NCBI GenBank assembly: GCA_000648925.1
Contig: JFHF01000012.1
Span: 1 to 64,000 of the forward strand
Origin: Caballeronia jiangsuensis
GTDB taxonomy: Bacteria > Pseudomonadota > Gammaproteobacteria > Burkholderiales > Burkholderiaceae
Reading direction: 5' to 3'
Length of the DNA: 64,000 nucleotides
Shown: in pieces, positions 17,897 through 27,507 of the stretch
How the letters are laid out: every line of letters starts with the position of its first letter
Position numbering within the stretch: the stretch's first letter is position 1
Translations under genes and position numbers: made by a program
Notes under the pieces: model-generated
Database searches by the model: none
Told to the model about the DNA's origin: nothing
What the model saw: the letters and a program-made list of their open reading frames with translations, nothing else

Positions 17897-18811
17897 GTGA
17901 TACTCAATCCGCAATGGCTGCGCACCTTTCTTGCGCTCGTCGATCTCGGCAACTTCACGCGCGCCGCCGAACGGCTCGATTTGACGCAGGCGGCCGTGAG
18001 CCAGCACCTTCGCCATCTCGAAGACGCGCTCGGCGTGCTCGTGATACGCCGTCCGCGCGGCATCGAACTGACGCCGGCGGGCAGGGCGTTGATCGACTAT
18101 TGCGAAGAGATGGAACTGGTGGGCAAGCGTCTCGCGTCGCGTCTGTCGGATAGCGAGGACGAAGCCGGCGAGATCGGCCTCATCACGCCGGGCAGCATCG
18201 GGCTCGTGCTGTTTCCGCTATTGCTGGACTTGCAGCAGCAGCGTCCCGAATGGAAGATGCGTCATCGGTTCGGGCCGGATTCGGAAGTGCTCGAAGCCGT
18301 ATTGCAGAGCCGCTACGATCTGGGCATCGTCACGTTGAAGCCCGACGATCCGCGCCTTGCCGCGAGCAAGTTCATCGAGGAGCCGCTCGAACTCGTCGTG
18401 CCCGCGAATGCGGATGTGCATGAATGGAGCGATCTGGAACGGCTCGGCTTCATCGATTATCCGGACGGGCACATGATGGCGAGCCGCTTGCTGAGCCGGC
18501 GCTTTCCGGGCAATCCGGGCGTCGGCAGTCTGCGAAGGCAAGGCTTCAGCAATCAGATCAGCCTCATCCTGGAGTTCGTCGCGCGCGGGCTCGGCTTCAC
18601 GGTGATACCGCGTTATGCGCGCATCGCGTTCGGCAAGCCGGAAGCGATAGGCGTCGTGGAGTGCGGCGCGCCTGTCGTCGATACGCTGTGGCTCATTCGC
18701 CGCGCGGAATGGCCGCTGCCCGCGCGTTGCGCGCGGGCCGTGGAGTATCTGCGGGAACGTGTCGGCGTTCCCGCCATGCAGGCCGATACGAAAAAGAAGC
18801 GCCGCCGCTAG
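17897..18811 (+). CDS. LysR-family transcriptional regulator
   Basis: 304 aa. The N-terminal winged helix-turn-helix spans residues about 5-65 (FTRAAERLDLTQAAVSQHLR is the DNA-contacting part), followed by a linker helix and a two-lobed effector domain. The start is GTG; no in-frame ATG is close. It is divergent from the old yellow enzyme gene and is therefore its probable regulator; it could also serve the gallate operon, which has no regulator of its own in view. It ends in a short Lys/Arg tail and its stop abuts the converging DHDPS-family gene. Confidence 0.85.
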   Translation: MILNPQWLRTFLALVDLGNFTRAAERLDLTQAAVSQHLRHLEDALGVLVIRRPRGIELTPAGRALIDYCEEMELVGKRLASRLSDSEDEAGEIGLITPGSIGLVLFPLLLDLQQQRPEWKMRHRFGPDSEVLEAVLQSRYDLGIVTLKPDDPRLAASKFIEEPLELVVPANADVHEWSDLERLGFIDYPDGHMMASRLLSRRFPGNPGVGSLRRQGFSNQISLILEFVARGLGFTVIPRYARIAFGKPEAIGVVECGAPVVDTLWLIRRAEWPLPARCARAVEYLRERVGVPAMQADTKKKRRR

Positions 18812-19732
18812 TCAATGCCCCCAGCGCAGCACGAGCGGATCGAGCTTGCGCGCGACCTTGAGCAAGCCTTCGCGCACGGCGGGCGACATCGGCGCGAGCG
18901 GATGACGCACCGCATCGGAGCGAATCACGCCGCCTTCCTTCATCAAGGTCTTGCACGCGGCGAGACCGCATTGCCGGTTCTCGTAGTTGATGAGCGGAAG
19001 CCATTGTTGATACAGATCGGCGGCTTTGTCGGTGTCGCCCGCGAAGTAGGCATCGACGATCTTGCGAATGCCGTCCGGATAGCCGCCGCCCGTCATCGCG
19101 CCGGTCGCGCCCGCGTCGAAGTCGGGGATCAGCGTGATCGCCTCTTCTCCGTCCCACGGACCGACGATCGCATCGCCGCCGAGCTCGATCAGTTCGCGCA
19201 GCTTCGATGCGGCCTGCGCCGTTTCGATCTTGAAGTACGACACGTGCTCGACATCGCGCGCGAGCTTCGCAAGGAACGATGCGGAAAGCGGCGTGCCCGC
19301 GACGGGCGCGTCCTGAATCATGATCGGAATATCGATCGCATTCGACACTTCGCGATAGAACTCGTGAATGCCGCGCTCGCCGACGCGGATCGTCGCGCCG
19401 TGATACGGCGGCATGATCATGACCATCGCCGCGCCCGCGTCCTGCGCGGCGCGGCTGCGCTCGGCACAGACGTGCGAGCTGAAATGCGTCGTCGTGACGA
19501 TCACGGGCACGCGGCCCGCGACATGTTCGAGCACGGTGCGCTGAACGGTATCGCGCTCGGCATCGGACAGCGCGAACTGCTCGGAGAAGTTCGCGAGTAT
19601 GCAGACGCCGTGCGAACCGGCGTCGATCATGAAATCGATCGCGCGCTTCTGGCCTTCGAGATCGAGACGGCCTTGGTCGTCGAAGATGGTCGGGGCGACG
19701 GGAAATACGCCGCGATAAGCAAGTGCAGCCAT
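18812..19732 (-). CDS. dihydrodipicolinate synthase family aldolase/dehydratase
   Basis: 306 aa, (beta/alpha)8 class I lyase. The Schiff-base lysine is Lys168 in VSYFKIET. The GxxGE motif is altered to ILANFSEQFAL, and where the family normally has a catalytic Tyr (YNxP) this protein has IQDAP (139-143), so it is not DapA. Such variants dehydrate or cleave 2-keto-3-deoxy acids in sugar-acid pathways. It is the last gene of a five-gene minus-strand operon with an enolase-type dehydratase, PdxA-like dehydrogenase, amidohydrolase and transporter. The substrate is unknown; a product of the dehydratase is likely. Confidence 0.8.
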   Translation of the reverse strand: MAALAYRGVFPVAPTIFDDQGRLDLEGQKRAIDFMIDAGSHGVCILANFSEQFALSDAERDTVQRTVLEHVAGRVPVIVTTTHFSSHVCAERSRAAQDAGAAMVMIMPPYHGATIRVGERGIHEFYREVSNAIDIPIMIQDAPVAGTPLSASFLAKLARDVEHVSYFKIETAQAASKLRELIELGGDAIVGPWDGEEAITLIPDFDAGATGAMTGGGYPDGIRKIVDAYFAGDTDKAADLYQQWLPLINYENRQCGLAACKTLMKEGGVIRSDAVRHPLAPMSPAVREGLLKVARKLDPLVLRWGH

Positions 19733-19756
19733 TGAAGTGTGTCTCCTGTGATTGGT

Positions 19757-20713
19757 CTAGATGCGATAGAGCGCGCTCGCATTGTCGAAGAATAGCGCGA
19801 GGCGTTCTTCCCGCGTGCGATCCGCGACGATGGTCTTGAAGCCCGCGAAAAGATCATCGAGCGTGACGACGAGACTATCGACCGGAAAATTGCTCGCGAA
19901 CATACAGCGGCCCACGCCGAAGCTTTCGATCGCATCGCGCACGATGCGTCCGTTGCGCGCGACGCTCCAGCTTACGCCAGCTTCGCCGATGCCCGATATC
20001 TTGAGCCATACGTTCGGCCATTGCGCGAGCGCATCGAGCGCGGCGCGCCATGCGGCGAGCGCTTCGTCGCTGCGATCCGCGGGCAGGCCCGTATGGTTCA
20101 CGATGATTTTCATCTGCGGAAAATCGCGCGCCAGTTCCGCCGCTTCGCTGAAATGCCACCACGGCGCCTGCAATTCGAACATCAGGCCACTTTGTGCGAG
20201 CAATGCATAGCCGTGCCGCCAGCGCGCGCAACGCATCGAGCCGGGCGCCGCGAAATCCGCGCGATGCTCCGCGCGTGCAACGGTCTTCGGCTTGTGACGC
20301 ACGCTGCGCACGAGCGGCATCTCGCGATACGCGTCGATCGTATCGGCGACATCGTCGCGATCGAGCCAGATCTGCGCGGCCATCGCGTTCGGCAAGCCGG
20401 TGCGCTCGTGCAATGCGGTGGCCCAGCGCGCCTCGCCGAGCACGTCGCGCGGGTCCCATTCGCCTTCCATCATCACCGTCTTCACGATGCGATGATTGCC
20501 CGCCTGCGCGAAGTAATCGTCGGGCAGGAAGTTCCTGCAGATCGCGGCGTAATCGCCATAGCGAAACGGAATGCGCGGCAGATCGCGCAGCCACGGATGA
20601 TAGTTGCGCGCCACGTCCCAGAAGTGATGATGTGCGTCGACGATGGGCAGGTCCGCGTCGTCGCCGCTTTCCAGGAAGCGCTCGCGCAAGGCTTCGATGC
20701 GCTCTTGCATCAT
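19757..20713 (-). CDS. amidohydrolase family 2 protein (lactonase-like)
   Basis: 318 aa. The motif VDAHHHFWD near residue 25 is the metal-binding HxH of the amidohydrolase_2 group, which includes sugar lactonases and 2-pyrone-4,6-dicarboxylate hydrolase; IIVNHTGLP and CMFASNFPVD near the C-terminus supply the later ligands (His and Asn/Asp positions). By analogy it could hydrolyse a sugar-acid lactone in the pathway of its operon. The start is one of two adjacent ATG codons, 4 bases after the PdxA2-like gene, so translation is probably coupled. Its exact reaction is unknown. Confidence 0.8.
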   Translation of the reverse strand: MMQERIEALRERFLESGDDADLPIVDAHHHFWDVARNYHPWLRDLPRIPFRYGDYAAICRNFLPDDYFAQAGNHRIVKTVMMEGEWDPRDVLGEARWATALHERTGLPNAMAAQIWLDRDDVADTIDAYREMPLVRSVRHKPKTVARAEHRADFAAPGSMRCARWRHGYALLAQSGLMFELQAPWWHFSEAAELARDFPQMKIIVNHTGLPADRSDEALAAWRAALDALAQWPNVWLKISGIGEAGVSWSVARNGRIVRDAIESFGVGRCMFASNFPVDSLVVTLDDLFAGFKTIVADRTREERLALFFDNASALYRI

Positions 20714-20717
20714 GGCG

Positions 20718-21719
20718 TCAGCTCAGGCGGTCTTGCGCCATGCGCACGACGATGTCGAACGCTTTCTGCGTTGCGCCGACATCGGCACGGCCCTGGCCGT
20801 GGATATCGAACGCGGTGCCGTGCGCGGGCGTCGCGATCGGCACGGGCAGGCCGCCGTGCACAGTGACGCCGCGCCAGAAGCCCATCAGCTTCATCGCGAT
20901 CTGACCTTGGTCGTGGTACATCGTGACGACGCCGTCGAAGACTTTCTGATCGCGTGCGCGCACGAAGATGGTGTCGGCGGGGAAGGGGCCTTGCGCGTCG
21001 TAACCTTGCGCGCGCGCGTGTTCGACGGCGGGCGCGATCACGTCGATTTCCTCGCGACCGAACGCGCCGTTATCGCCGTTATGCGGATTGAAGCCGCAGA
21101 CCGCGATGCGCGGCGCTTCGATGCCCGCGCGCTTGAGGCCATCGCGAATCAGTTGCACCGCGCCGACGATGCGCTCCTGCGTGAGCTTCGCGCTCACGTC
21201 CTTCAACGCGATATGCGAGGTCACGCGCGAGGTCCACAGTTCGTCGAGCACGTTGAATTCGCAGAATGCGCCGCTGAAATCGAGCTGGCGCGCGAACCAT
21301 TCCATTTCGTCGTTCGTCTCCATGCCGGCCATGTGCAGCGAGGTCTTGTTGACGGGCGCGAAGAGCATCGCCTGCGTGCGGTTCGCGCGCGTCGTCGCGA
21401 GCGCCTGTTTGAAGGCTTCGAGGCTGTAGCGGCCGCCGCGTTCGGTCGATACGGCGCGCTCGTAGGGGGCGTCGTCGGGCAGGCGGAAGTCGATGAGCGA
21501 GGGCACGTCGGTATCGCGCGCGGCGGCATCGACGCTATCGACCAGTTGATAGTCGAAACGTTGCTGCGCGATCTCCATGCCGTGATCCAGCTCGCGCTTG
21601 TCGCCGATGATGACGAGATCGGCGCGCGCGCGATTCTCCGGCTTCGCGACGAGGCGCGCGATCAGTTCGGGACCGATGCCGGCGGGGTCGCCGAGAAGCA
21701 CTGCGATGAGAGGTTTCAT
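20718..21719 (-). CDS. PdxA2-type dehydrogenase/decarboxylase
   Basis: 333 aa, isocitrate/PdxA dehydrogenase fold. Motifs: LLGDPAGIGPE at 8-18, CGFNPHNGDNGAFG, TMYHDQGQIAMK and ATPAHGTAFDI, which carry the metal-binding His residues and nucleotide site of PdxA. PdxA proteins oxidise 4-phospho-hydroxythreonine; the PdxA2 branch serves sugar-acid breakdown (threonate, erythronate and similar), where an oxidised product is decarboxylated. Being inside a sugar-acid operon, away from pyridoxine genes, it is assigned to the catabolic branch. No DUF1537 kinase accompanies it, unlike known threonate clusters, so the substrate may differ or may already be phosphorylated. Confidence 0.85.
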   Translation of the reverse strand: MKPLIAVLLGDPAGIGPELIARLVAKPENRARADLVIIGDKRELDHGMEIAQQRFDYQLVDSVDAAARDTDVPSLIDFRLPDDAPYERAVSTERGGRYSLEAFKQALATTRANRTQAMLFAPVNKTSLHMAGMETNDEMEWFARQLDFSGAFCEFNVLDELWTSRVTSHIALKDVSAKLTQERIVGAVQLIRDGLKRAGIEAPRIAVCGFNPHNGDNGAFGREEIDVIAPAVEHARAQGYDAQGPFPADTIFVRARDQKVFDGVVTMYHDQGQIAMKLMGFWRGVTVHGGLPVPIATPAHGTAFDIHGQGRADVGATQKAFDIVVRMAQDRLS

Positions 21720-21743
21720 GTGTATAGGGTCTCGTGATCGTTG

Positions 21744-23042
21744 TTAGCGGGTGCGGCGCAGATCGATGGCGATCGAACCGAAGATATACACCAGCGCGCA
21801 CGCGCCGTAAAAATGCAGCACCGCATCGAAGGAACCGGTGCGCTGAAGAATGAAGCCCGTGATGAGCGGAATCGAAATCCCGCCGACGCTGCCCGCGCAG
21901 TTCATGCACGCACCGAGCAGGCCGACGCGTCCGGGGCTTGCGAGCAACGAAGGCAGGCTCCAGTAGAGGCTGCCCCACATCAGCAGGAACGATGCGCCGC
22001 ACAGCACCGCGACCGCGACGACAGGCGACGTGATGCTCGGCAGCGAGGCGAACACGGCGAGCGTGACGAGCCCCGACACGGCGATCATGCTCTTCACGAC
22101 CTTGCCGCGCGAGAAATTCATCGCGCACAGCGCATCGCACAGAAAGCCGCCCGACAGCGAGCCGAGTGCGCCGGCGAGGAAGATGAAGAAGGTCGCCGCG
22201 CCGATCTGCGACAGGCTCAAACCGCGCGCCTGCGTCAGATAGCTCGGGCCCCACGTGAGCAGGCCGAAGAAGATCATCGCCCAGCTCATGCGGCCGACGC
22301 ACATCGCGATGGTCGAGCGCAGCGGCAGCGGCGCATCGTCATGGCTTGCGCGTGCGGCGCCGGACACGGCTGGTGCGCCGTCGCGGATATGCGCGAGTTC
22401 CGCGCCGTTCACGCCCGGATGTTTCGCGGGATCGTCGCGCAGATAGCGCCATGCGAGCCAGCCGCACGCGATGGTCGCGAGTCCCGCGACGACGAACGCG
22501 GTGCGCCACGAGCCGAACATGAGGATCAGATTCGAGATAGCGAGGCCGCCGATCGCCGCGCCGAGCGGTGAACCTGCATCCATCAGCACCGCGCCGCGTG
22601 CGCGTTCGGTGCGCGACAGCCAGAGCGCGTTGAGCTTGCTACCTGCCGGAAAGAGCGGGGCTTCCGCGCCGCCGAGACCGACGCGCAGAAACAGCATCGA
22701 CAGGCCGCCGGTGGCCGCGCCCATCGACGTCTGAAAGATTCCCCACAGGACGGTTGCGCCTGCCACGACCTTGCGCGGCCCCAGTTTGTCGATGAGCCAG
22801 CCGCCCGGAATCTGCAGGAGCGCATACGACCAGAAGAAGCTCGACAGCACGAGCCCCTGCATCGCGGGCGAGAGTGCGAACTCTTTCGCGATGGTGGGCA
22901 TCGCGATGGAAAGCGAGATGCGGTCCACGAGGTTGATCAGCGTGATGAGAAATACCACGCCGAAGATGCGCCAGCGTACGCTCGTCGCGTGTTCGGACGA
23001 GGCGGCGTCGCGCGCCGCGTGTGATTCGATCCTGCTCTCCAT
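21744..23042 (-). CDS. MFS transporter, anion:cation symporter type (sugar acid)
   Basis: 432 aa, 12 predicted membrane segments. It looks like the ACS family (hexuronate, glucarate, phthalate transporters): NLVDRISLSIAMPTI in helix 1 and GGWLIDKLGPRKV in the following loop. AGGAGACAG precedes the ATG. It lies between the dehydratase and PdxA2-like genes, so it probably imports the sugar acid used by the operon, driven by protons. The specific substrate cannot be read from the sequence. Confidence 0.85.
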   Translation of the reverse strand: MESRIESHAARDAASSEHATSVRWRIFGVVFLITLINLVDRISLSIAMPTIAKEFALSPAMQGLVLSSFFWSYALLQIPGGWLIDKLGPRKVVAGATVLWGIFQTSMGAATGGLSMLFLRVGLGGAEAPLFPAGSKLNALWLSRTERARGAVLMDAGSPLGAAIGGLAISNLILMFGSWRTAFVVAGLATIACGWLAWRYLRDDPAKHPGVNGAELAHIRDGAPAVSGAARASHDDAPLPLRSTIAMCVGRMSWAMIFFGLLTWGPSYLTQARGLSLSQIGAATFFIFLAGALGSLSGGFLCDALCAMNFSRGKVVKSMIAVSGLVTLAVFASLPSITSPVVAVAVLCGASFLLMWGSLYWSLPSLLASPGRVGLLGACMNCAGSVGGISIPLITGFILQRTGSFDAVLHFYGACALVYIFGSIAIDLRRTR

Positions 23043-23089
23043 GTCTGTCTCCTGATGGTGTCGGGCTGCATTGGCCCTGCATCATTGCG

Positions 23090-24265
23090 TCATTCGATGA
23101 TGTTGAAGTCGCTCAGATGCTTGTCGGACAGCGTGATGCCGAGGCCCGGCGTTTCATCGGAGAGTTGCAGATAGCCGTTCTCCGGCTGCGGCTCGCCGTC
23201 GAAGATGTAGTAGAAGAGCTCGTTGCCCACTTCGACGTCGAACACGGGGAAGAACTCGGACATCGGGCTCGCGGTGCTCGCCATCGTCAGGTGATAGTTG
23301 TGCATCTGGCCCGCGTGCGGAATCACGGGAACGGACCACGCTTCGGCCATCGCGTTGATCTTGCGCGCGGCGGTGATGCCGCCCACACGGTTCGTGTCGT
23401 ACTGAATGACATCGACGGCGCGGCGTTCCAGCAGATCCTTGAAGCCATAGCTCGTGAACTCGTGCTCGCCGCCGGATATCGGCACGATGTTCATCTTTTT
23501 AAGCTCCTGATAACCTTCGACGTCGTCGCCGATCACGGGCTCTTCGAGCCAGCGCGGATTGAATTCGGCGAGACGCGGCAGCATGCGGCGCGCGTATTCC
23601 AGCGTCCAGCCCATATAGCATTCGAGCATGATGTCCACATCGTCGCCCGCGAGTTCGCGCAACAGGCGGACCTGCTCCAGATTCTTCGCCATGCCTTTCG
23701 GGCCGTCTTTCGGGCCATAGCCGAAGCGCATCTTCATCGCGGTGAAGCCTTGATCGAGATAGCCTTGCGCTTCCGCGAGGAATGCGTCGCGGTCGTCGTT
23801 GTTATAGAGCTTCGACGCATAGCACCAGATCTTCTCTTTCGTGCGGCCGCCGAGCAGCTTGAAGACGGGCTTTTTCACGGCCTTGCCCATGATGTCCCAT
23901 AGCGCAATATCCACAGCGGAGATCGCCGCCATGCCGATGCCCTTGCGGCCCCATGCGAGCGTGCGCCGATACATCTTCTGCCAGATGTATTCGTGATCGA
24001 ACGGATCTTCGCCGATAGCGATGGGCGCGAGATATTCATCGACGATCTGTTTGGCGACGCGCGGCGCGAGCGCGCAATTGCCGATGCCGACGGTGCCGTC
24101 GTCGCATTCGATCTCGACGACGAGCCAGCCGTGAAAGCGGAACGAGCCCATTGCGTCGCCGCGTTCGTAGAGTACATCGACGGCGTTCGTGCAGAAGTGC
24201 GATTGCGGCGGCACGACCTTGCCTTTCCATTCGAAAACGCGTGCGCGGACATGCTTGATCTTCAT
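23090..24265 (-). CDS. enolase superfamily dehydratase (mandelate racemase subgroup, rhamnonate dehydratase-like)
   Basis: 391 aa. Metal ligands Glu215 (IMLECYMG), Glu241 (WLEEPV) and Glu267 (SGGEHEF) and the catalytic His317 (IPHAGQ) have the spacing seen in L-rhamnonate dehydratase (RhmD). The [14 protein letters not shown] and HNYHL segments also resemble RhmD rather than glucarate or galactonate dehydratases. It would remove water from an aldonic acid to give a 2-keto-3-deoxy acid. First gene of the minus-strand operon, divergent from a LysR gene. No fucose or rhamnose dehydrogenase is present, so the true acid is uncertain. Confidence 0.85.
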   Translation of the reverse strand: MKIKHVRARVFEWKGKVVPPQSHFCTNAVDVLYERGDAMGSFRFHGWLVVEIECDDGTVGIGNCALAPRVAKQIVDEYLAPIAIGEDPFDHEYIWQKMYRRTLAWGRKGIGMAAISAVDIALWDIMGKAVKKPVFKLLGGRTKEKIWCYASKLYNNDDRDAFLAEAQGYLDQGFTAMKMRFGYGPKDGPKGMAKNLEQVRLLRELAGDDVDIMLECYMGWTLEYARRMLPRLAEFNPRWLEEPVIGDDVEGYQELKKMNIVPISGGEHEFTSYGFKDLLERRAVDVIQYDTNRVGGITAARKINAMAEAWSVPVIPHAGQMHNYHLTMASTASPMSEFFPVFDVEVGNELFYYIFDGEPQPENGYLQLSDETPGLGITLSDKHLSDFNIIE

Positions 24266-24351
24266 CTTCGGTGTCTCCGGTCTATTCGGATTGGGCCGCT
24301 GAAACGAGGGTTTGCGCGGCTGTATCGGGTAGCGCTAGTGTGCGAAACTCC

Positions 24352-24404
24352 GCGATAACTGACCATTGAATTATTTGCATCAGGCTATTTCCTGGAGTTA
24401 TCGC
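24352..24404. promoter_or_regulatory. inverted repeat, candidate operator of the sugar-acid operon
   Basis: The 9-base arms GCGATAACT (24352-24360) and AGTTATCGC (24396-24404) flank the LysR start region and lie in the divergent promoter region between the LysR gene and the dehydratase gene. A site here could let the regulator control both directions. The wide 35-base spacing is unusual for one LysR dimer but would suit a tetramer. Confidence 0.5.
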
Positions 24405-24408
24405 TCGC

Positions 24409-25332
24409 ATGATCGCGCCCGCCCCGACCATACGCAAACGCCTGCGTCTGCGTCATCTGCAATTGATGATGGCGCTCTCGGAGACCGAATCGCTCAGAAG
24501 CGCCGCCGACGAACTCGCGATGACGCAGCCCGCCGCGACCAAGGCGCTGAAGGAACTGGAGGACACGATCGGCGCGACGCTGTTCGTGCGTCATGCGCGG
24601 GGCATGGAGCCGACGATTTACGGCGAAGCGGTGATGCGATACGCGCGGGTCGTCTTCGAGGATCTCGATGAGCTGCGCGAGGAACTGGCGGCGATCGAGG
24701 CGGGCGATATCGGCAAGGTGCGTATCGGCGCGGTAATGGCGCCGGCTCCCGATCTGCTGACGAAGGTGATCGTGGAGTTGAAGGAAGCGCATCCGCGCTT
24801 GCAGATCAGCGTGCAGATCGATACGAGCGATGTGCTCGTGCAGGCGTTGCAGCAGGATCAGCTTGATATCGTGGTGGGGCGCATTCCTTACGGTTTTTCC
24901 GCGCTCGATTTGACGTTCGAGACCTTGTCGGAAGAGGCGCTGACGATCGTTGCGCGGCCGGAGCATCCGGCTGTCGGGATGGCGGCGAGGCCGAAGCTTG
25001 CGGATCTGGCGAAGTATCCGTGGATCGTGCAGCCGCATCCGAGTCCGATGCGGCAGATCATCGATCAGACGTTTCGCGAATCGCGGGTTGCGCCGCCGGT
25101 TAGCACCGTCGAGACTTCTTCGATTCTTACTACCTTGTCGTTGTTGCGGGACTCGGACATGTTGGCGGTGCTGCCAAGTTCCGTCGCGGACTATTATTCC
25201 GCTTTGGATACTATTGCTTCATTGCCTACGGGGTTGAGGGGGCGGCTCGCGCCCTATGGGTTGATTCTCAGGAAGAACAGGCGGATTAGTCCGGCGACGC
25301 AGCTGGTGATCGAGGCGATTCGGAGGGCTTGA
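24409..25332 (+). CDS. LysR-family regulator of the sugar-acid operon
   Basis: 307 aa. Helix-turn-helix at about residues 15-70 (LRSAADELAMTQPAATKALK), then the effector-binding lobes. The sequence resembles GbpR/CbbR-like activators of sugar and sugar-acid genes. It is divergent from the five-gene operon, 143 bases from the dehydratase, so it most likely activates or represses that operon when its sugar-acid inducer is bound. The start ATG follows CCTGGAG, though the spacing is long. The 3' end is visibly less GC-rich than the rest of the gene. Confidence 0.9.
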   Translation: MIAPAPTIRKRLRLRHLQLMMALSETESLRSAADELAMTQPAATKALKELEDTIGATLFVRHARGMEPTIYGEAVMRYARVVFEDLDELREELAAIEAGDIGKVRIGAVMAPAPDLLTKVIVELKEAHPRLQISVQIDTSDVLVQALQQDQLDIVVGRIPYGFSALDLTFETLSEEALTIVARPEHPAVGMAARPKLADLAKYPWIVQPHPSPMRQIIDQTFRESRVAPPVSTVETSSILTTLSLLRDSDMLAVLPSSVADYYSALDTIASLPTGLRGRLAPYGLILRKNRRISPATQLVIEAIRRA

Positions 25333-25377
25333 AGGGTTGGCTTTTGGTTTTCGCTTGTGCTTTTGTGGAATCCTGAA

Positions 25378-25953
25378 TTCGTGTCGGTTTATTAGCACTG
25401 CCCCTGTGCGGGGCGGCAGTCACTTTCTTTGCTGCTGCAAAGAAAGTAACCAAAGAAACAGCTATCCCCAGCCTAAGCACTTCACGCCGGCCGCGGCACA
25501 GACGATTGGCCTAATGGCCCGGCAGTAGCGAGTGCCCCCGCAAGCAGACAAGGGCTTGGACCGCGCACGGTCTGACATATCGCACCACAGAACGAACTGG
25601 TTCAGCACCAAATAGCTCCGGCCCGCTACGCGGCCGATGGGTCAATCGGGTTCGCGCGCGCTCCCTCTTCGGTTTCCCTCGCATACCCAACGGCAGCGCG
25701 CAGCGCTGTGCCGAAGCTGTTTCGTGCTGAACCAGCGCACTGAATCGTCTCGGGCGGCAGACCGTGCGCGAGCCAAGCCCGATTGGGCCTTTGGGGGCGA
25801 CACTTAGGCGAGGGCCACCGCGGGCTGGCAAGCATGGCCAAACTACGTGTGACCGCGGGCCTAAACGAGCTGTTTCTTTGGTTACTTTCTTTGCAGCAGC
25901 AAAGAAAGTGACTGCCGCCCCGCACAGGGGCAGTGTCAATAAACCGACACGAA
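25378..25953. repeat. 576-bp imperfect palindromic element
   Basis: Outer arms of 86 nt (25378-25463 and 25868-25953) are inverted copies differing at only two bases. Each arm contains its own 11-bp hairpin (ACTTTCTTTGC stem, at 25422-25447 and 25884-25909). Inside, further inverted matches share the same centre near 25666: CTGGTTCAGCAC at 25597-25608 with 25724-25735, and CGCGCACGGTCTG-type segments near 25561 and 25760. The element sits exactly between two converging genes and contains no credible gene. It looks like an interspersed repeat family of Burkholderia-like genomes; a terminator role is possible. Confidence 0.85.
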
Positions 25954-25987
25954 CCCGGGATCCGGCGGCAACCATCGCGAAGAACCC

Positions 25988-27298
25988 CTACCTCCCAAAC
26001 TCCAACTCCTCCCGCGCAGTACCATCATCCGAAGCAGAACCCGCCCCCCGATCCAACGCAATATCCGGCCGCATAAAAAACGTCATCACGATCCCGACAG
26101 CGAGCAACCCAAGCGACCCTGCAAAAGGCAACGTCCAACTCCCGGTCCGATCGACGACAAACCCGAACACGATCGGCGAAAAAATCCCTGCGATAGCAGA
26201 TCCCGCATTCACGAGCCCACTCGCGATCCCGACGTGCTTCGGCGTAATGTCCATCGGCACGGCCCAGATCGGCCCGATCGTCATCTCCAGAAAGAAGAAC
26301 GACAAGCTCAACGACGCCGCCATGACCGGCAGCGACTTCACCACCATCACTGGCGCGAGAAACACGAGCGCACCGAGGAACGCGACGATGATCATATTGC
26401 GACGCGCCGAAACCACACTGCCCGTGCGCTTCAGAATGCGATCCGAAATCACCCCGCCCGCCGTATTGCCGACGACGCCCGACAGAAACACACCCGCCGA
26501 AAAAAGCGCCGAACTCTTCAGATCGAGTCCGCGTCCGTGCATGAAGAACGTCGGCAGCCACGTGAAGAACAGCCAGCCCGTCCAGCCATAGCAGAAGTAG
26601 ACGATCATCGTCGGCGAAATGCGCTTGAGCAGGCGGCCCCAGGGCGTCGGCTCGCGCGTCTTGTCGACGGCGACCTTGTCTTCAGGCGGCAACTCGGCTT
26701 CTTCCTCGGCCGTCATATGCCGATGCTTGCGCGGGTTATCCGCGAAGTACCACGCATACACGACGACCCACACAGCCGTCAGCGCGCCGACAAGCACGAA
26801 CGACGCACGCCACGAAGCAAACGCGACGAGCAACGCGATCAAAGGCGGCGTGAGCGCATTGCCGAGTCGCGAGAACGAATGCGTGAGGCCCTGCACGAAA
26901 CCGCGCTTGCTCGCCGGATACCAGTTGACGAGCGCGCGCGCCTGCGCAGGCAGCGCCGCGCCTTCGCCGACGCCGAGCAACATGCGCGCACAGAACAGCG
27001 ACACGACACCGCCCGCGAATCCCGTTGCGATTGTCGCGACGATCCAGATCGATGCGCACAGCACGAGCGTCGTCTTCGCGCCGAAGCGGTCGCTGAACCA
27101 TCCGCCGATGACCTGGCAGATCGCATACGTGTAAGCGAAAGCACCGAACACGAGGCCGATGTCGGTATTGGTGAGATGAAGGTCGTCGCGTATCAGGCCC
27201 GCCGCAGCGGACAGGTTGACGCGATCGAGATACATGATGAAAGACATCGCGCACATCAGCGCGAGAACGGAGCGTGTAACTCTGGGGCGATGCAGCAT
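25988..27298 (-). CDS. MFS transporter, ACS family
   Basis: 436 aa, 12 membrane segments. FIMYLDRVNLSAAAGLI in helix 1 and GGWFSDRFGAK in the next loop place it with the anion:cation symporters that move organic and sugar acids. It is monocistronic on the minus strand; no catabolic enzyme adjoins it, so the substrate is unknown. The C-terminal 25 residues are acidic and cytoplasmic. Its end is 35 bases from the palindromic element. Confidence 0.8.
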   Translation of the reverse strand: MLHRPRVTRSVLALMCAMSFIMYLDRVNLSAAAGLIRDDLHLTNTDIGLVFGAFAYTYAICQVIGGWFSDRFGAKTTLVLCASIWIVATIATGFAGGVVSLFCARMLLGVGEGAALPAQARALVNWYPASKRGFVQGLTHSFSRLGNALTPPLIALLVAFASWRASFVLVGALTAVWVVVYAWYFADNPRKHRHMTAEEEAELPPEDKVAVDKTREPTPWGRLLKRISPTMIVYFCYGWTGWLFFTWLPTFFMHGRGLDLKSSALFSAGVFLSGVVGNTAGGVISDRILKRTGSVVSARRNMIIVAFLGALVFLAPVMVVKSLPVMAASLSLSFFFLEMTIGPIWAVPMDITPKHVGIASGLVNAGSAIAGIFSPIVFGFVVDRTGSWTLPFAGSLGLLAVGIVMTFFMRPDIALDRGAGSASDDGTAREELEFGR

Positions 27299-27443
27299 CT
27301 CTTATGTCTCCTCCGAGGCTTGTTGCGCTCTTGTTCGAGGACGGACCGCATGTCGATCCGACGCATCGCAGTCTCGCGAAAACAGCGATAGCCGTCTATT
27401 GAATTCGCCTCATGAGGTGATTACCGGCGGTTATGGCTCGCGC

Positions 27444-27485
27444 AAAAAGCACGCGGCTCGCGTCCCGAAGGATCGCGAGCCGCGC
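27444..27485 (-). terminator. Rho-independent terminator of the chemoreceptor gene
   Basis: Stem GCGGCTCGCG (27453-27462) / CGCGAGCCGC (27474-27483) with loop TCCCGAAGGAT; read on the minus strand it is followed by CTTTTTG. It lies just after the chemoreceptor stop. Confidence 0.85.
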
Positions 27486-27507
27486 ATCGTCCAACCGCGA
27501 AGCTGCT

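Noticed and set aside
25460..25975. Open frames inside the palindromic element
   Set aside because: They arise on both strands from the inverted symmetry, have no ribosome sites and no known motifs.
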